From: an uncultured Nitrosomonas sp.
GTDB lineage: Bacteria; Pseudomonadota; Gammaproteobacteria; Burkholderiales; Nitrosomonadaceae
NCBI GenBank assembly: GCA_949281375.1
Contig: CASDLT010000018.1
Coordinates: forward strand, 1-57,314
Length of the DNA stretch: 57,314 bases
Reading direction: 5' to 3'
Part shown: positions 34,845-42,291 of the stretch, piece by piece
How the letters are laid out: each line of letters opens with the position of its first letter
How positions within the stretch are numbered: position 1 is the first letter of the stretch
The notes under the pieces: model-generated
The model's database searches: none
What the model was told of the DNA's origin: nothing
The model's input: only the letters and a program-made list of their open reading frames with translations
Made by a program: the position numbers and the translations under genes

Positions 34845-36695
34845 TTGTACTCATCTCTGCGGTCATGTTTAGTCATCCTTGGCATTATTTACGTGATGCT
34901 GGCCTGCGGCTTCGTTGAAGCGCATGACAACACCCTGAAAATTGGCATCATCTCTCCCAAAGGAGATGGCATCGCGGTTCTGGCCGGCGAATCGCATGAG
35001 GAAAGCATACGCCTGGCCTTTACGCATCTGCCGCCATTGCAGGTCGGCAAGCTGCTCATCAAGCTGGATCTTATTCCATGGAATGACAACGGTTTGCCTG
35101 AAAAAGCCGTGCTAGGGGCTTTGCATCTGGTTCATGAAGAGCATGTGGTTGCATTGCTCGGACCGGTCAACAGCGGCTCGACAAAAGAAACCTTGAAAAT
35201 CCTTCGCGAGCAGCAAATCGAATTACCTGTGATATCGGCGCTATCAACCGCACCCGAACTGACCGATTCGGGACTCCGGGACAAAAATTTTTTCCGGCTG
35301 ATTTTTGATGATGCCGACCGTATGGGTCAATACGCCACGTTCATCAAGCAGGAAAAAGCAAAAGAAGGCGAACAGCATTTTTTATTTCTGTATCAGGACA
35401 ATCCGTATGGCGAGGGATTGAAGAATTCTCTCAGGAACCGGTTTTATACACCCAATATCACCGATCTGTCATGGCGAGCTATCCTTCAGCCAAATTGCTC
35501 CCGTCAGGGTGCTTCCTACCCCACGGATATCGACGCCATGCGCAGCGGTAACTGTTTTACCGAGGCGTTCATGCAACTAATGCAGCAATACAATATTGAC
35601 AGCATCGTATTACTTGGTGATACGCCGGGATCGTTGTCTCTGGTGAATGGCCTGAACGCGTCGGCGTCAGGCTCGAATATCGATTATTTTTTCGTGGGTT
35701 CCAACAAGCGATTATTCGACGAAGCACCACCGGGTTCGATGACCATCGGCGATCCGGTACTGGATCCAGCACGCGCAGCTACAACAGATTTAGGCAGTGA
35801 CTGGGGAAAACTGCTCGACGAGTTCGAGGAACGCGCCAAAAAAGACCGCGCCGATTTTGTGATGACGGCCTACGAAGCGGCAATGGTACTTCACAGCGCT
35901 TTACGCATCGTCCTCAGTGGTGAAGAATCGCTGCCGGACATTCATGAACTACGCAAAAGTTTGCTGAGCGTTCTTGAAAGCGAGTCATTTGATTCGCTGG
36001 AACCCTGGCGTAGCATCAGTTTCAGCCAAGGCAAGCTGGATCAAATACCAACCGCGCCCATTTACCGGATTACCCGCGGTGTTACCCGCGAAGATACGCT
36101 CAAGACTCATCCATGGGTCCAGCTCTCGGCCCAGTCTTTTCATCCATGGCTGGAAACGCCGGTCGAAGTCCATCTCGACGCACATGCCATCGAAAAAGCC
36201 CGGTTAGGCCTTTTTCGCATCGATGAACTAACGAATCATGAGTATCTGATCGAAGAACGGCCGGTAACGTTTTCAGCCGGCCAGGCTATCGAGCGCTTCC
36301 ATTTATTGCCGCGGGGTCTGTATCACTTCAAAATGCTCGATGCGCCGTTTGCTCCGGCTCGAACAGAAACACGCGTGGATTTATCGAATCATTATTTCAT
36401 TTCCGGCATCGCTGCAACCGTAGGTGCGATGCTCGCCGTCAGTCGCGCACCTTTCACGGTGCTAAGCTGGTTGATCCGCGTCGTGACAGGCATCCTAACC
36501 GGTCTGCTGCTGACATTTTGCTCATTTTATGGGCAACAGTTGTCTGGCTGGATACCGATTCCATCGTTTGGAACGGAGCCGATTGTCAATGCCATGCTGA
36601 CCGGCCTCATCGGTGGGTTGATAGGCCCCCATTTGCTAGCCGATTTACTCGTCGGTTGGTCGAGGCGATTAGTGTTGCCCAGTAAGTTGCAGTAA
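34845..36695 (+). CDS. type I periplasmic-binding-protein-like receptor with C-terminal membrane segments
   Basis: The 616-residue product has an N-terminal signal or anchor (LVILGIIYVMLACGFVEA) and a long region like leucine/branched-chain amino-acid binding proteins (LKIGIISPKGDG, VVALLGPVNSGSTKETLKI, ELPVISALSTAPELTDSGLRDKNFFRLIFDD, FVMTAYEAAMVLHSAL). After a middle beta-rich part, the last 120 residues contain three or four membrane segments. Transporter binding proteins do not have these, so it may be a fixed sensor or a transporter-like receptor. The start is TTG with AGGGG seven bases before it; no ATG in frame lies early enough to keep the signal. No ABC partner genes are adjacent. 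Confidence 0.68.
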   Translation: MYSSLRSCLVILGIIYVMLACGFVEAHDNTLKIGIISPKGDGIAVLAGESHEESIRLAFTHLPPLQVGKLLIKLDLIPWNDNGLPEKAVLGALHLVHEEHVVALLGPVNSGSTKETLKILREQQIELPVISALSTAPELTDSGLRDKNFFRLIFDDADRMGQYATFIKQEKAKEGEQHFLFLYQDNPYGEGLKNSLRNRFYTPNITDLSWRAILQPNCSRQGASYPTDIDAMRSGNCFTEAFMQLMQQYNIDSIVLLGDTPGSLSLVNGLNASASGSNIDYFFVGSNKRLFDEAPPGSMTIGDPVLDPARAATTDLGSDWGKLLDEFEERAKKDRADFVMTAYEAAMVLHSALRIVLSGEESLPDIHELRKSLLSVLESESFDSLEPWRSISFSQGKLDQIPTAPIYRITRGVTREDTLKTHPWVQLSAQSFHPWLETPVEVHLDAHAIEKARLGLFRIDELTNHEYLIEERPVTFSAGQAIERFHLLPRGLYHFKMLDAPFAPARTETRVDLSNHYFISGIAATVGAMLAVSRAPFTVLSWLIRVVTGILTGLLLTFCSFYGQQLSGWIPIPSFGTEPIVNAMLTGLIGGLIGPHLLADLLVGWSRRLVLPSKLQ

Positions 36696-36755
36696 TTACA
36701 GCGCTTTCTTATCAAGTCAGCACGCTGATCCCGGCATCTCTAAGGCAGATAACCA

Positions 36756-38330
36756 TTAGTTCTGCTTGAAATCTTCCTTGACACCTGCGCGCTGCAGGAT
36801 GCGATTGACCAGGTCAGATGTGGAAATGCCAGGGGTATACGCAAGCTCCTGAACCATGCTCGCCGGCACTCCTTCGCACAACGCATATTTGTCCCTGCGC
36901 TCCTGCTCGGTTGCACACGCAAAGGTATAGACATCAAAACCATGCTGTTGCATGAATTCCAGAGTGACGCGTGCTGGCGTCTCAATCATGACTGCATCGA
37001 CATGGTTACAGGCCGCTACGACCGCAGCGCGTTCGGCCTGTTTCATCACGGGTAACTTTCCTTTGTTATCGACGACGCGTTCATCAGATACCACGCATAC
37101 TGTCAAATGAGTCCCCAGCGCTTTGGCCGCACGTAAGAAATTGACATGTCCTTCATGAAACAAATCCGCCACCATACGGGTATAGACTCGCCGCTGTGTT
37201 TGATTTCGAGGCCAGAGCGGAACATCCTTATTCAAATGCGTCATCGCCCACTCCATCCATTGCCGGCTTCGCAGTGCCAGTACATCGTCGGGATCCCTCA
37301 GGGCAATCTGATGCGCATAACACCAGGTTTTCGATAAATTGCCCAGCAACCATTGTTGAATCAATCTGTGATAACCGTAACAGCGCACGAGCAACGTAAA
37401 TTTTTGCAGATTGAGCGCGGATATGACCGTATCCCAGTTCGGATTGGGCGTGCGCCAATCGCCGTAAAATGCCGTCAACAGGATTTCGGGCTGGCGCGGA
37501 AACCACACTTTTCCCTGCGGGGTCATCCGCTCAATCAATTCAAACAGCGGAAAAACAGATATCCTCTGATACTCATCCGGATAATCCGGCAAGGAAAAAC
37601 CGCCGGTAATCTGTTTCTCCATCCTGTTCAAACCGCACACATCCAAGGTAATGCCCAGTTCCGGATGGGCATAATCGCGATAATTCGCATATTCGATGTG
37701 CATACCCTGCCGCACCCACCCTGCCTTTTCCAGTTCAGTGCAGCATTTTGTCCACGAATCCATCCAAACAGCAATATCCAGATCTTTATCGAAGTCCAAC
37801 AATGCGCCATTTCGAGTCAAACCCAGCAACGTCCCGGCAAACGGAAATGCCGGAATGCCGGATTGCGCCAACGCAGCACAGGTCTGCCATAATATTTTTT
37901 CAGCTTCGCCTGAAGCATACGGGTTCTCTTTAAGTTGAGTCGCAGACGACTTTTCCCGAAGAGGAGGGAATTTACCTGCCTTGGCCAGGGCTAACAGGTG
38001 ATTCAGCGAAAAAGCAAAATATTTGTGCGCTTCAGTCAAATCCAGCAGAAGAAAATGCGCTGTCCCTAGCACGTGCGCCCAATGCGCTTTATGGAATTCG
38101 CTGCGGGCAGCGGCATAAATGCTTTCAGCATATCCCGGGACTTCGGCAGTTCTTGCGGTTCGCATTGCCAGTGAACACCATAGCCGTGCAATATCGGGCG
38201 ATAACGGATATTCATGCTTCAACGGAGCCAGAATACTATCCGCTGCATTATATTTTCCCGCTGCCAGTAAATCCTTGGCCTCAGCCAGTAATTCCTTTGT
38301 CGTTCCCGGAAGAGATGTTTCGCTCGTCAT
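36756..38330 (-). CDS. fusion protein: TPR-like N-terminus, LicD-type phosphotransferase, cytidylyltransferase
   Basis: The 524-residue product has three regions. Residues about 8-115 look like TPR helices (LLAAGKYNAADSILAPLKHEYP). Residues about 150-310 carry a LicD/nucleotidyltransferase-like core (FAGTLLGLTRNGALLDFDKDLDIAVW, then GITLDVCGL). Residues about 385-515 are a CTP-dependent cytidylyltransferase (MVADLFHEGHVNFLRAAKALGTHLTVCVVSDE, KQAERAAVVAACNHVDAV) with the HxGH nucleotide motif. LicD enzymes move phosphocholine or similar groups from CDP carriers onto glycans, so donor synthesis and transfer may be joined in one chain. The acceptor glycan is unknown, and no glycan gene cluster surrounds it. 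Confidence 0.78.
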   Translation of the reverse strand: MTSETSLPGTTKELLAEAKDLLAAGKYNAADSILAPLKHEYPLSPDIARLWCSLAMRTARTAEVPGYAESIYAAARSEFHKAHWAHVLGTAHFLLLDLTEAHKYFAFSLNHLLALAKAGKFPPLREKSSATQLKENPYASGEAEKILWQTCAALAQSGIPAFPFAGTLLGLTRNGALLDFDKDLDIAVWMDSWTKCCTELEKAGWVRQGMHIEYANYRDYAHPELGITLDVCGLNRMEKQITGGFSLPDYPDEYQRISVFPLFELIERMTPQGKVWFPRQPEILLTAFYGDWRTPNPNWDTVISALNLQKFTLLVRCYGYHRLIQQWLLGNLSKTWCYAHQIALRDPDDVLALRSRQWMEWAMTHLNKDVPLWPRNQTQRRVYTRMVADLFHEGHVNFLRAAKALGTHLTVCVVSDERVVDNKGKLPVMKQAERAAVVAACNHVDAVMIETPARVTLEFMQQHGFDVYTFACATEQERRDKYALCEGVPASMVQELAYTPGISTSDLVNRILQRAGVKEDFKQN

Positions 38331-38771
38331 TTTAGTTATGAGTTCGATGTAAATACTTTGTCATGTAGCCGGTTGTGCGAATGTATTGCGCTCAATCAAG
38401 CTGTGTTGAATCAAACTCCAATCTCTTTGACGCATAAATTACACTATTGACCTGATTCCAGCTGTTGGATCGGCATTTTTTCTTACTTTTGGTATTTTTC
38501 CCGATACCGGAATTGCATTTTAACTGTCTTATCATATAATGGGAATAATTCTCATTTTAATTATTAGGTTTTAATGAGATAATAACTCTGAATTTCAGCA
38601 TAAGAACATTCGATCATGGTGAGAGACCTCGTTGTCGGCACATCATCCATTAGAGACCATGAATTTGCATGACCCGGTCAGTATCGTAATCCTCGCAGAT
38701 ACAGTGAATATTTAATATTCTGTTGTTCTTAAGGCAAAATCGTTCAAATATAACTTTCAGGAGGCACTATT
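38331..38771. other. intergenic region with a Fur-like box
   Basis: This divergent 441-base gap holds no credible gene. The Fur-like palindrome at 38538-38556 is listed separately. A ribosome binding site (TTCAGGAGG) precedes the RTX gene at its right end. The rest is AT-rich and unassigned. Confidence 0.5.
38538..38556. promoter_or_regulatory. Fur-like box
   Basis: AATGGGAATAATTCTCATT is a 19-base palindrome with 16 symmetrical positions and resembles the Fur consensus (GATAATGATAATCATTATC). It lies about 215 bases before the RTX gene and about 208 before the LicD-fusion gene on the other side, so which it controls is unclear; the distance implies a long leader. Confidence 0.55.
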
Positions 38772-39422
38772 ATGGCAGTTACCAGAGAAGCTCGACCGAA
38801 TCTGAGTGTAGGCGGTTCAGGAGGCATTAAATTTATCGATGGCATTCCTTTCGAAGGATTGGGATCCGGGGGATTCAATGAAAATGACCTGCTGATCATT
38901 GGCGATGATCTGGACAATGATCTGGTCGGTGGACCCGGACATGATGAAATCCGGGGCGGTGCAGGCAACGATGTGTTGAAAGGCGGCGCCGGCAATGGCA
39001 TTTTGAGAGGCGATGACGGCAATGACGACCTCGATGGACAGGAAGGCACCGAAAAACTGTTCGGTGGCAATGGCGATGATATTTTGAGAGCCGGAGGTAC
39101 TATCCCGGCCAATGTGGCTGCGCCTGGTGTCGCTGATCACGACCGACTGACCGGCGGCGAAGGCAATGACACATTCGGATTCTATGGCGTAGGCAGTTTT
39201 GAAATTACCGACTTTACGTTGAAACAAGATCGCTTCTTTTTTGATTCCGAAGTTCTGGGCATCACCAGTGTTCCACAATTGCTGTCCTACATTACCAACA
39301 TTATCCCGGCTAGCGGGGGGAATGGTGATATCGTCGAATTTGTCGATGGCGCTGCGACCATAGAAATCATTGGCGCAAGTGTTAACGACATCACGGCGGA
39401 TATGGTCGTTTTCACACTCTGA
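38772..39422 (+). CDS. small RTX-repeat calcium-binding protein
   Basis: The 216-residue product has no signal peptide and contains five or six glycine/aspartate nonapeptides (GGPGHDEIR, GGAGNDVLK, GGAGNGILR, GDDGNDDLD, GGNGDDILR, GGEGNDTFG) that form calcium-binding beta-rolls. The last 60 residues could be a type I secretion signal. No protease, lipase or toxin domain is visible, so the role is unknown. AGGAGG precedes the ATG. No type I secretion genes are next to it. Confidence 0.78.
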   Translation: MAVTREARPNLSVGGSGGIKFIDGIPFEGLGSGGFNENDLLIIGDDLDNDLVGGPGHDEIRGGAGNDVLKGGAGNGILRGDDGNDDLDGQEGTEKLFGGNGDDILRAGGTIPANVAAPGVADHDRLTGGEGNDTFGFYGVGSFEITDFTLKQDRFFFDSEVLGITSVPQLLSYITNIIPASGGNGDIVEFVDGAATIEIIGASVNDITADMVVFTL

Positions 39423-39448
39423 TTCTTCTTGAATAAGCCTCAACTCTC

Positions 39449-39473
39449 GACTTCCAGCTCATCGCTGGAAGTC
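39449..39473 (+). terminator. stem-loop after the RTX gene
   Basis: GACTTCCAGC and GCTGGAAGTC form a perfect ten-base stem with loop TCATC, 27 bases after the stop. It lacks a following T run, so it may act as a 3' stabilising hairpin rather than a classical terminator. Confidence 0.6.
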
Positions 39474-39871
39474 AAATACCACTAATTGCTTCTGCCTCCT
39501 TCAGCACCAACGTATCCATTAACGCATTTTGATCTCCATCATTTTGCTACCCGGCAGGTAGCGGATTTACCATTTTTTTTCACAACACATCCAGGAACAG
39601 CTCAATTCTCCGCTGATCAACACTCGTCCAGGATCGACCGCGTGTCGGGTTACTTCGTTGACTTTTGGCCCCAGCGAATCCCGTTCCGTATTTTTCAAAA
39701 TGTTCCTCACAACTCGAGCCGCAATCACGCTTCGTAAACACACGCATTATTCGCTCAACCAATTTGCAAATTACAAAAGATGAGACTATCGCACAATGTG
39801 ACAAATCGCCTCAGCGAAATGTCCATGGGAGTGGAAGATATATTAGGAGTGAAAAACAGAACTGCATGAGC

Positions 39872-39901
39872 GCCCGCAGCTGATCTATAACAGCAGCGGG
39901 C
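39872..39901 (-). terminator. stem-loop after the 754-residue gene
   Basis: GCCCGC-A-GCTG pairs with CAGC-A-GCGGGC (ten pairs, one A/A mismatch, loop ATCTATAA). On the minus strand it lies 12 bases beyond the stop of the gene to the right, with a T-rich stretch some 25 bases further on. Probable terminator. Confidence 0.55.
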
Positions 39902-39912
39902 ATATTGAAAAG

Positions 39913-42177
39913 CTAAATCAGCTCTTTTTCATAAGCCGTAATAATATCTGTGATACTTGAATACGCGGCCAAGGCTTTGGTGGCATCTTCTGATTGAATG
40001 GCTTCCTTCAGATTTCGCAAACCATTGTCTAGTTTCACACGCTGCAATACATCCAGTCGGAGTTCCAAGTCAGGTTGAATGATGCTTGTATTCAGAAAGG
40101 CTCTCTCAAAAGCGATCAAAGCCTGGTACTTATCGACTCCGAAACTGGCTGCGATCTGGTCAAAATTCCGTTTCAGTTGACCGATAATTCCTTTATTCAA
40201 ATCACTGACGATTTCATTGGCAACCACTGTAGCCATATCGCCTGTTAGTTGCGACTTGATACGGGCATGGCCGGCTGGATTGTCCTGTTCAATGAAGACA
40301 TTAATAATGCGATAAAAATATTCCCCTTCAATTTGCTTTTCTCTTGCTTCATTCACATCGGCATTTCGATCGAGAATGATGCCTTCCACTTCACGCAATA
40401 CACCAATCAGGTAGGTTCTTACCAGCGGAAGCACAACATTCTCTCGTGCTATGGCTAGATTAAAGCGATCATCTTCATTGGCTTTATTCAAGGCACGCTT
40501 GCCCTGCGCAAAAGCCTGGATGATTTGATAATCCAGATCGGGATCAGTACCCGTCTGCAATGTTGATTGATCACTGGTCAAGACTTTATTTTCTCTTGAG
40601 GCAGTGCCGATAATTGCAGAGAATGCCGAATAGGCTCGGTCCCACTCAAGCGTTAGTTGGTCAGTCGATAGCGAATCAAAATTATCGCTGACCATGGTCG
40701 TGCGATTATAAATAGCAAGCGCAAAAATTCGTTGCAATGATTTGTCGATGACCTGAGCAGCCAGCGGCACCTCATTCTGATTTTTGATTGACTCAATGGC
40801 AGCTAAAACATCCGCATCGATCGAAAGCCCATAAACCTGATCCACGATTTGCGTCAATTCTTGCAATTCACTTTGGTATTGCGCAGCGATAGCTGCACCA
40901 TCGATCGGATCTTGTTTACGTAACTCGCCGATCGCCTGAAATTTCGCTACCGCATTATCTACAAATGCAGTATCCGTGGTAATCGAATAGCTTGCTTGCT
41001 TGAGTTGACTTTCGTAATTGGTGAGAATAGCCAGAATCGCTTCACGCGCAGCGGTGGATTTAGCTGAGTCCACTTCGCTGCTGGCAGTCAAAAGATTCTC
41101 AAGAGCGGTTTCCAGATTAGTCCGTTCCTGAGCGCCCAACCGCCGCTCTACATCCGGTAAAAAAATACGTGCAAAATATTTTGCACCAGCAGCCTCAGCC
41201 ATTGCATGCGGACGATTCGCTTCGCCAATTGCAGTTTCCTGCCCTGTCATCTCGGCCTTTACGCGGCCGATCAGTCCTTTGCTCAGTTCACTGACGAACT
41301 CATCTGCATTGATATTCGAAAATTCTCCGGTCAACCGTGACTTGATCAACAGATTGCCAGCAGGATTGCTACGGGCAACTAGTGGTTCGATGATACGGTA
41401 GAAAATTTCACCTTCTTTTTGTTCGATCCGCGCTTCTTCTAAATCGCCAGTCCGGTTTTCGATAACGCCGGCAACTTCCCTCAGAACGCCTATGTAGTAG
41501 GCGCGCGCCAGAGAAAGACGGATACCATACCGTTCAACCTGAACAACGCTGAAATCTTCGGCAGCATTGCTTTTGTCTAACGCAATTCTGACACGTGCGA
41601 AAGACTCGTTAATTTGCTGATCCAGACCGGGATTGCTCCCTGTTTCAATGGCTTGCTTATCAGCAGTCAATACTTGATCTTCTCTTGCAACCGTCGCCGC
41701 TATGGCCTGGAACGATGCTTGAGCTTCATCCAGCATCAGTTTCAGTGAGTCAGAAGGTGCCGCCTCAAATTCATCACGAATTGCGGAAATTCGATTCCAT
41801 ATGATCTGATAAAACGCACGCTGCAATGTCTTATCAATTACTTGTGCGGCGAGAGCCGTTTCGTTGTTGTTTTTGATATCGTTGATGGCCGTCTGAATAT
41901 CGCTGTTGAGTTCCAAGCTATTGGTCTCATCAATTTCCTGCACCAGAGTTTGCAAATCACCTGCATATGCCGCGGCAATGGCATCTCCATTGATGGGCGA
42001 TTCTCTTCGCAGAGTACCTATCGTTTGATAAGCCGTAACTGCTGAGTTAATCGTTTGCGTGTTGGAGGTGGCGGCAAATACACTCGTACCCCCCATGATT
42101 CCAAGCAAAGCAACCATCAAACTCACCCTTAGCAATTTCGTTGCTGAGGAAATGAGTTCTCTTTTAAGAAAAAACAT
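39913..42177 (-). CDS. secreted protein of two tandem copies, Fur-box-preceded, function unknown
   Basis: The 754-residue product has a signal peptide ending VFA and two copies of a module of about 365 residues. Marks of both copies are FQAIGELR/YQTIGTLR, AIAAxY, AAQVIDKxLQR, LIGVLREV/YIGVLREV, EGE-FYRII and NPAGxxxIKSxLTG. It is mostly helical and acidic. I chose the ATG with AAAGGAG eight bases upstream, giving MFFLKRELISS. A strong Fur box lies 45-63 bases before the start, and the gene follows a siderophore receptor gene on the same strand. It is likely made under iron starvation. I recognise no family; a haem or iron role is inference. Confidence 0.72.
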   Translation of the reverse strand: MFFLKRELISSATKLLRVSLMVALLGIMGGTSVFAATSNTQTINSAVTAYQTIGTLRRESPINGDAIAAAYAGDLQTLVQEIDETNSLELNSDIQTAINDIKNNNETALAAQVIDKTLQRAFYQIIWNRISAIRDEFEAAPSDSLKLMLDEAQASFQAIAATVAREDQVLTADKQAIETGSNPGLDQQINESFARVRIALDKSNAAEDFSVVQVERYGIRLSLARAYYIGVLREVAGVIENRTGDLEEARIEQKEGEIFYRIIEPLVARSNPAGNLLIKSRLTGEFSNINADEFVSELSKGLIGRVKAEMTGQETAIGEANRPHAMAEAAGAKYFARIFLPDVERRLGAQERTNLETALENLLTASSEVDSAKSTAAREAILAILTNYESQLKQASYSITTDTAFVDNAVAKFQAIGELRKQDPIDGAAIAAQYQSELQELTQIVDQVYGLSIDADVLAAIESIKNQNEVPLAAQVIDKSLQRIFALAIYNRTTMVSDNFDSLSTDQLTLEWDRAYSAFSAIIGTASRENKVLTSDQSTLQTGTDPDLDYQIIQAFAQGKRALNKANEDDRFNLAIARENVVLPLVRTYLIGVLREVEGIILDRNADVNEAREKQIEGEYFYRIINVFIEQDNPAGHARIKSQLTGDMATVVANEIVSDLNKGIIGQLKRNFDQIAASFGVDKYQALIAFERAFLNTSIIQPDLELRLDVLQRVKLDNGLRNLKEAIQSEDATKALAAYSSITDIITAYEKELI

Positions 42178-42221
42178 CTCTAAGTCTCCTTTGAGCATAA
42201 TTAATAATTGAACGGAATATC

Positions 42222-42240
42222 AATGATAACCATTATCATT
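42222..42240 (-). promoter_or_regulatory. Fur box before the 754-residue gene
   Basis: AATGATAACCATTATCATT matches the Fur consensus closely (16 of 19 positions symmetrical) and lies 45-63 bases upstream of the start of the minus-strand gene, the right place for repression by iron-loaded Fur. Confidence 0.8.
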
Positions 42241-42291
42241 TACATATTCAATTAAACTTTAGAGAAAGTTTAATAAATTACCTATTTTTGA

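Larger units (their letters stand above)
39423..39912. other. convergent intergenic region with two stem-loops
   Basis: The stretch between the RTX gene and the large minus-strand gene contains a stem-loop near each end, described separately. Nothing between them looks coding on either strand. Confidence 0.5.

Noticed and set aside
38772..39422. RTX toxin or protease
   Set aside because: Only calcium-binding repeats and a possible secretion end are present; no catalytic or pore-forming domain.
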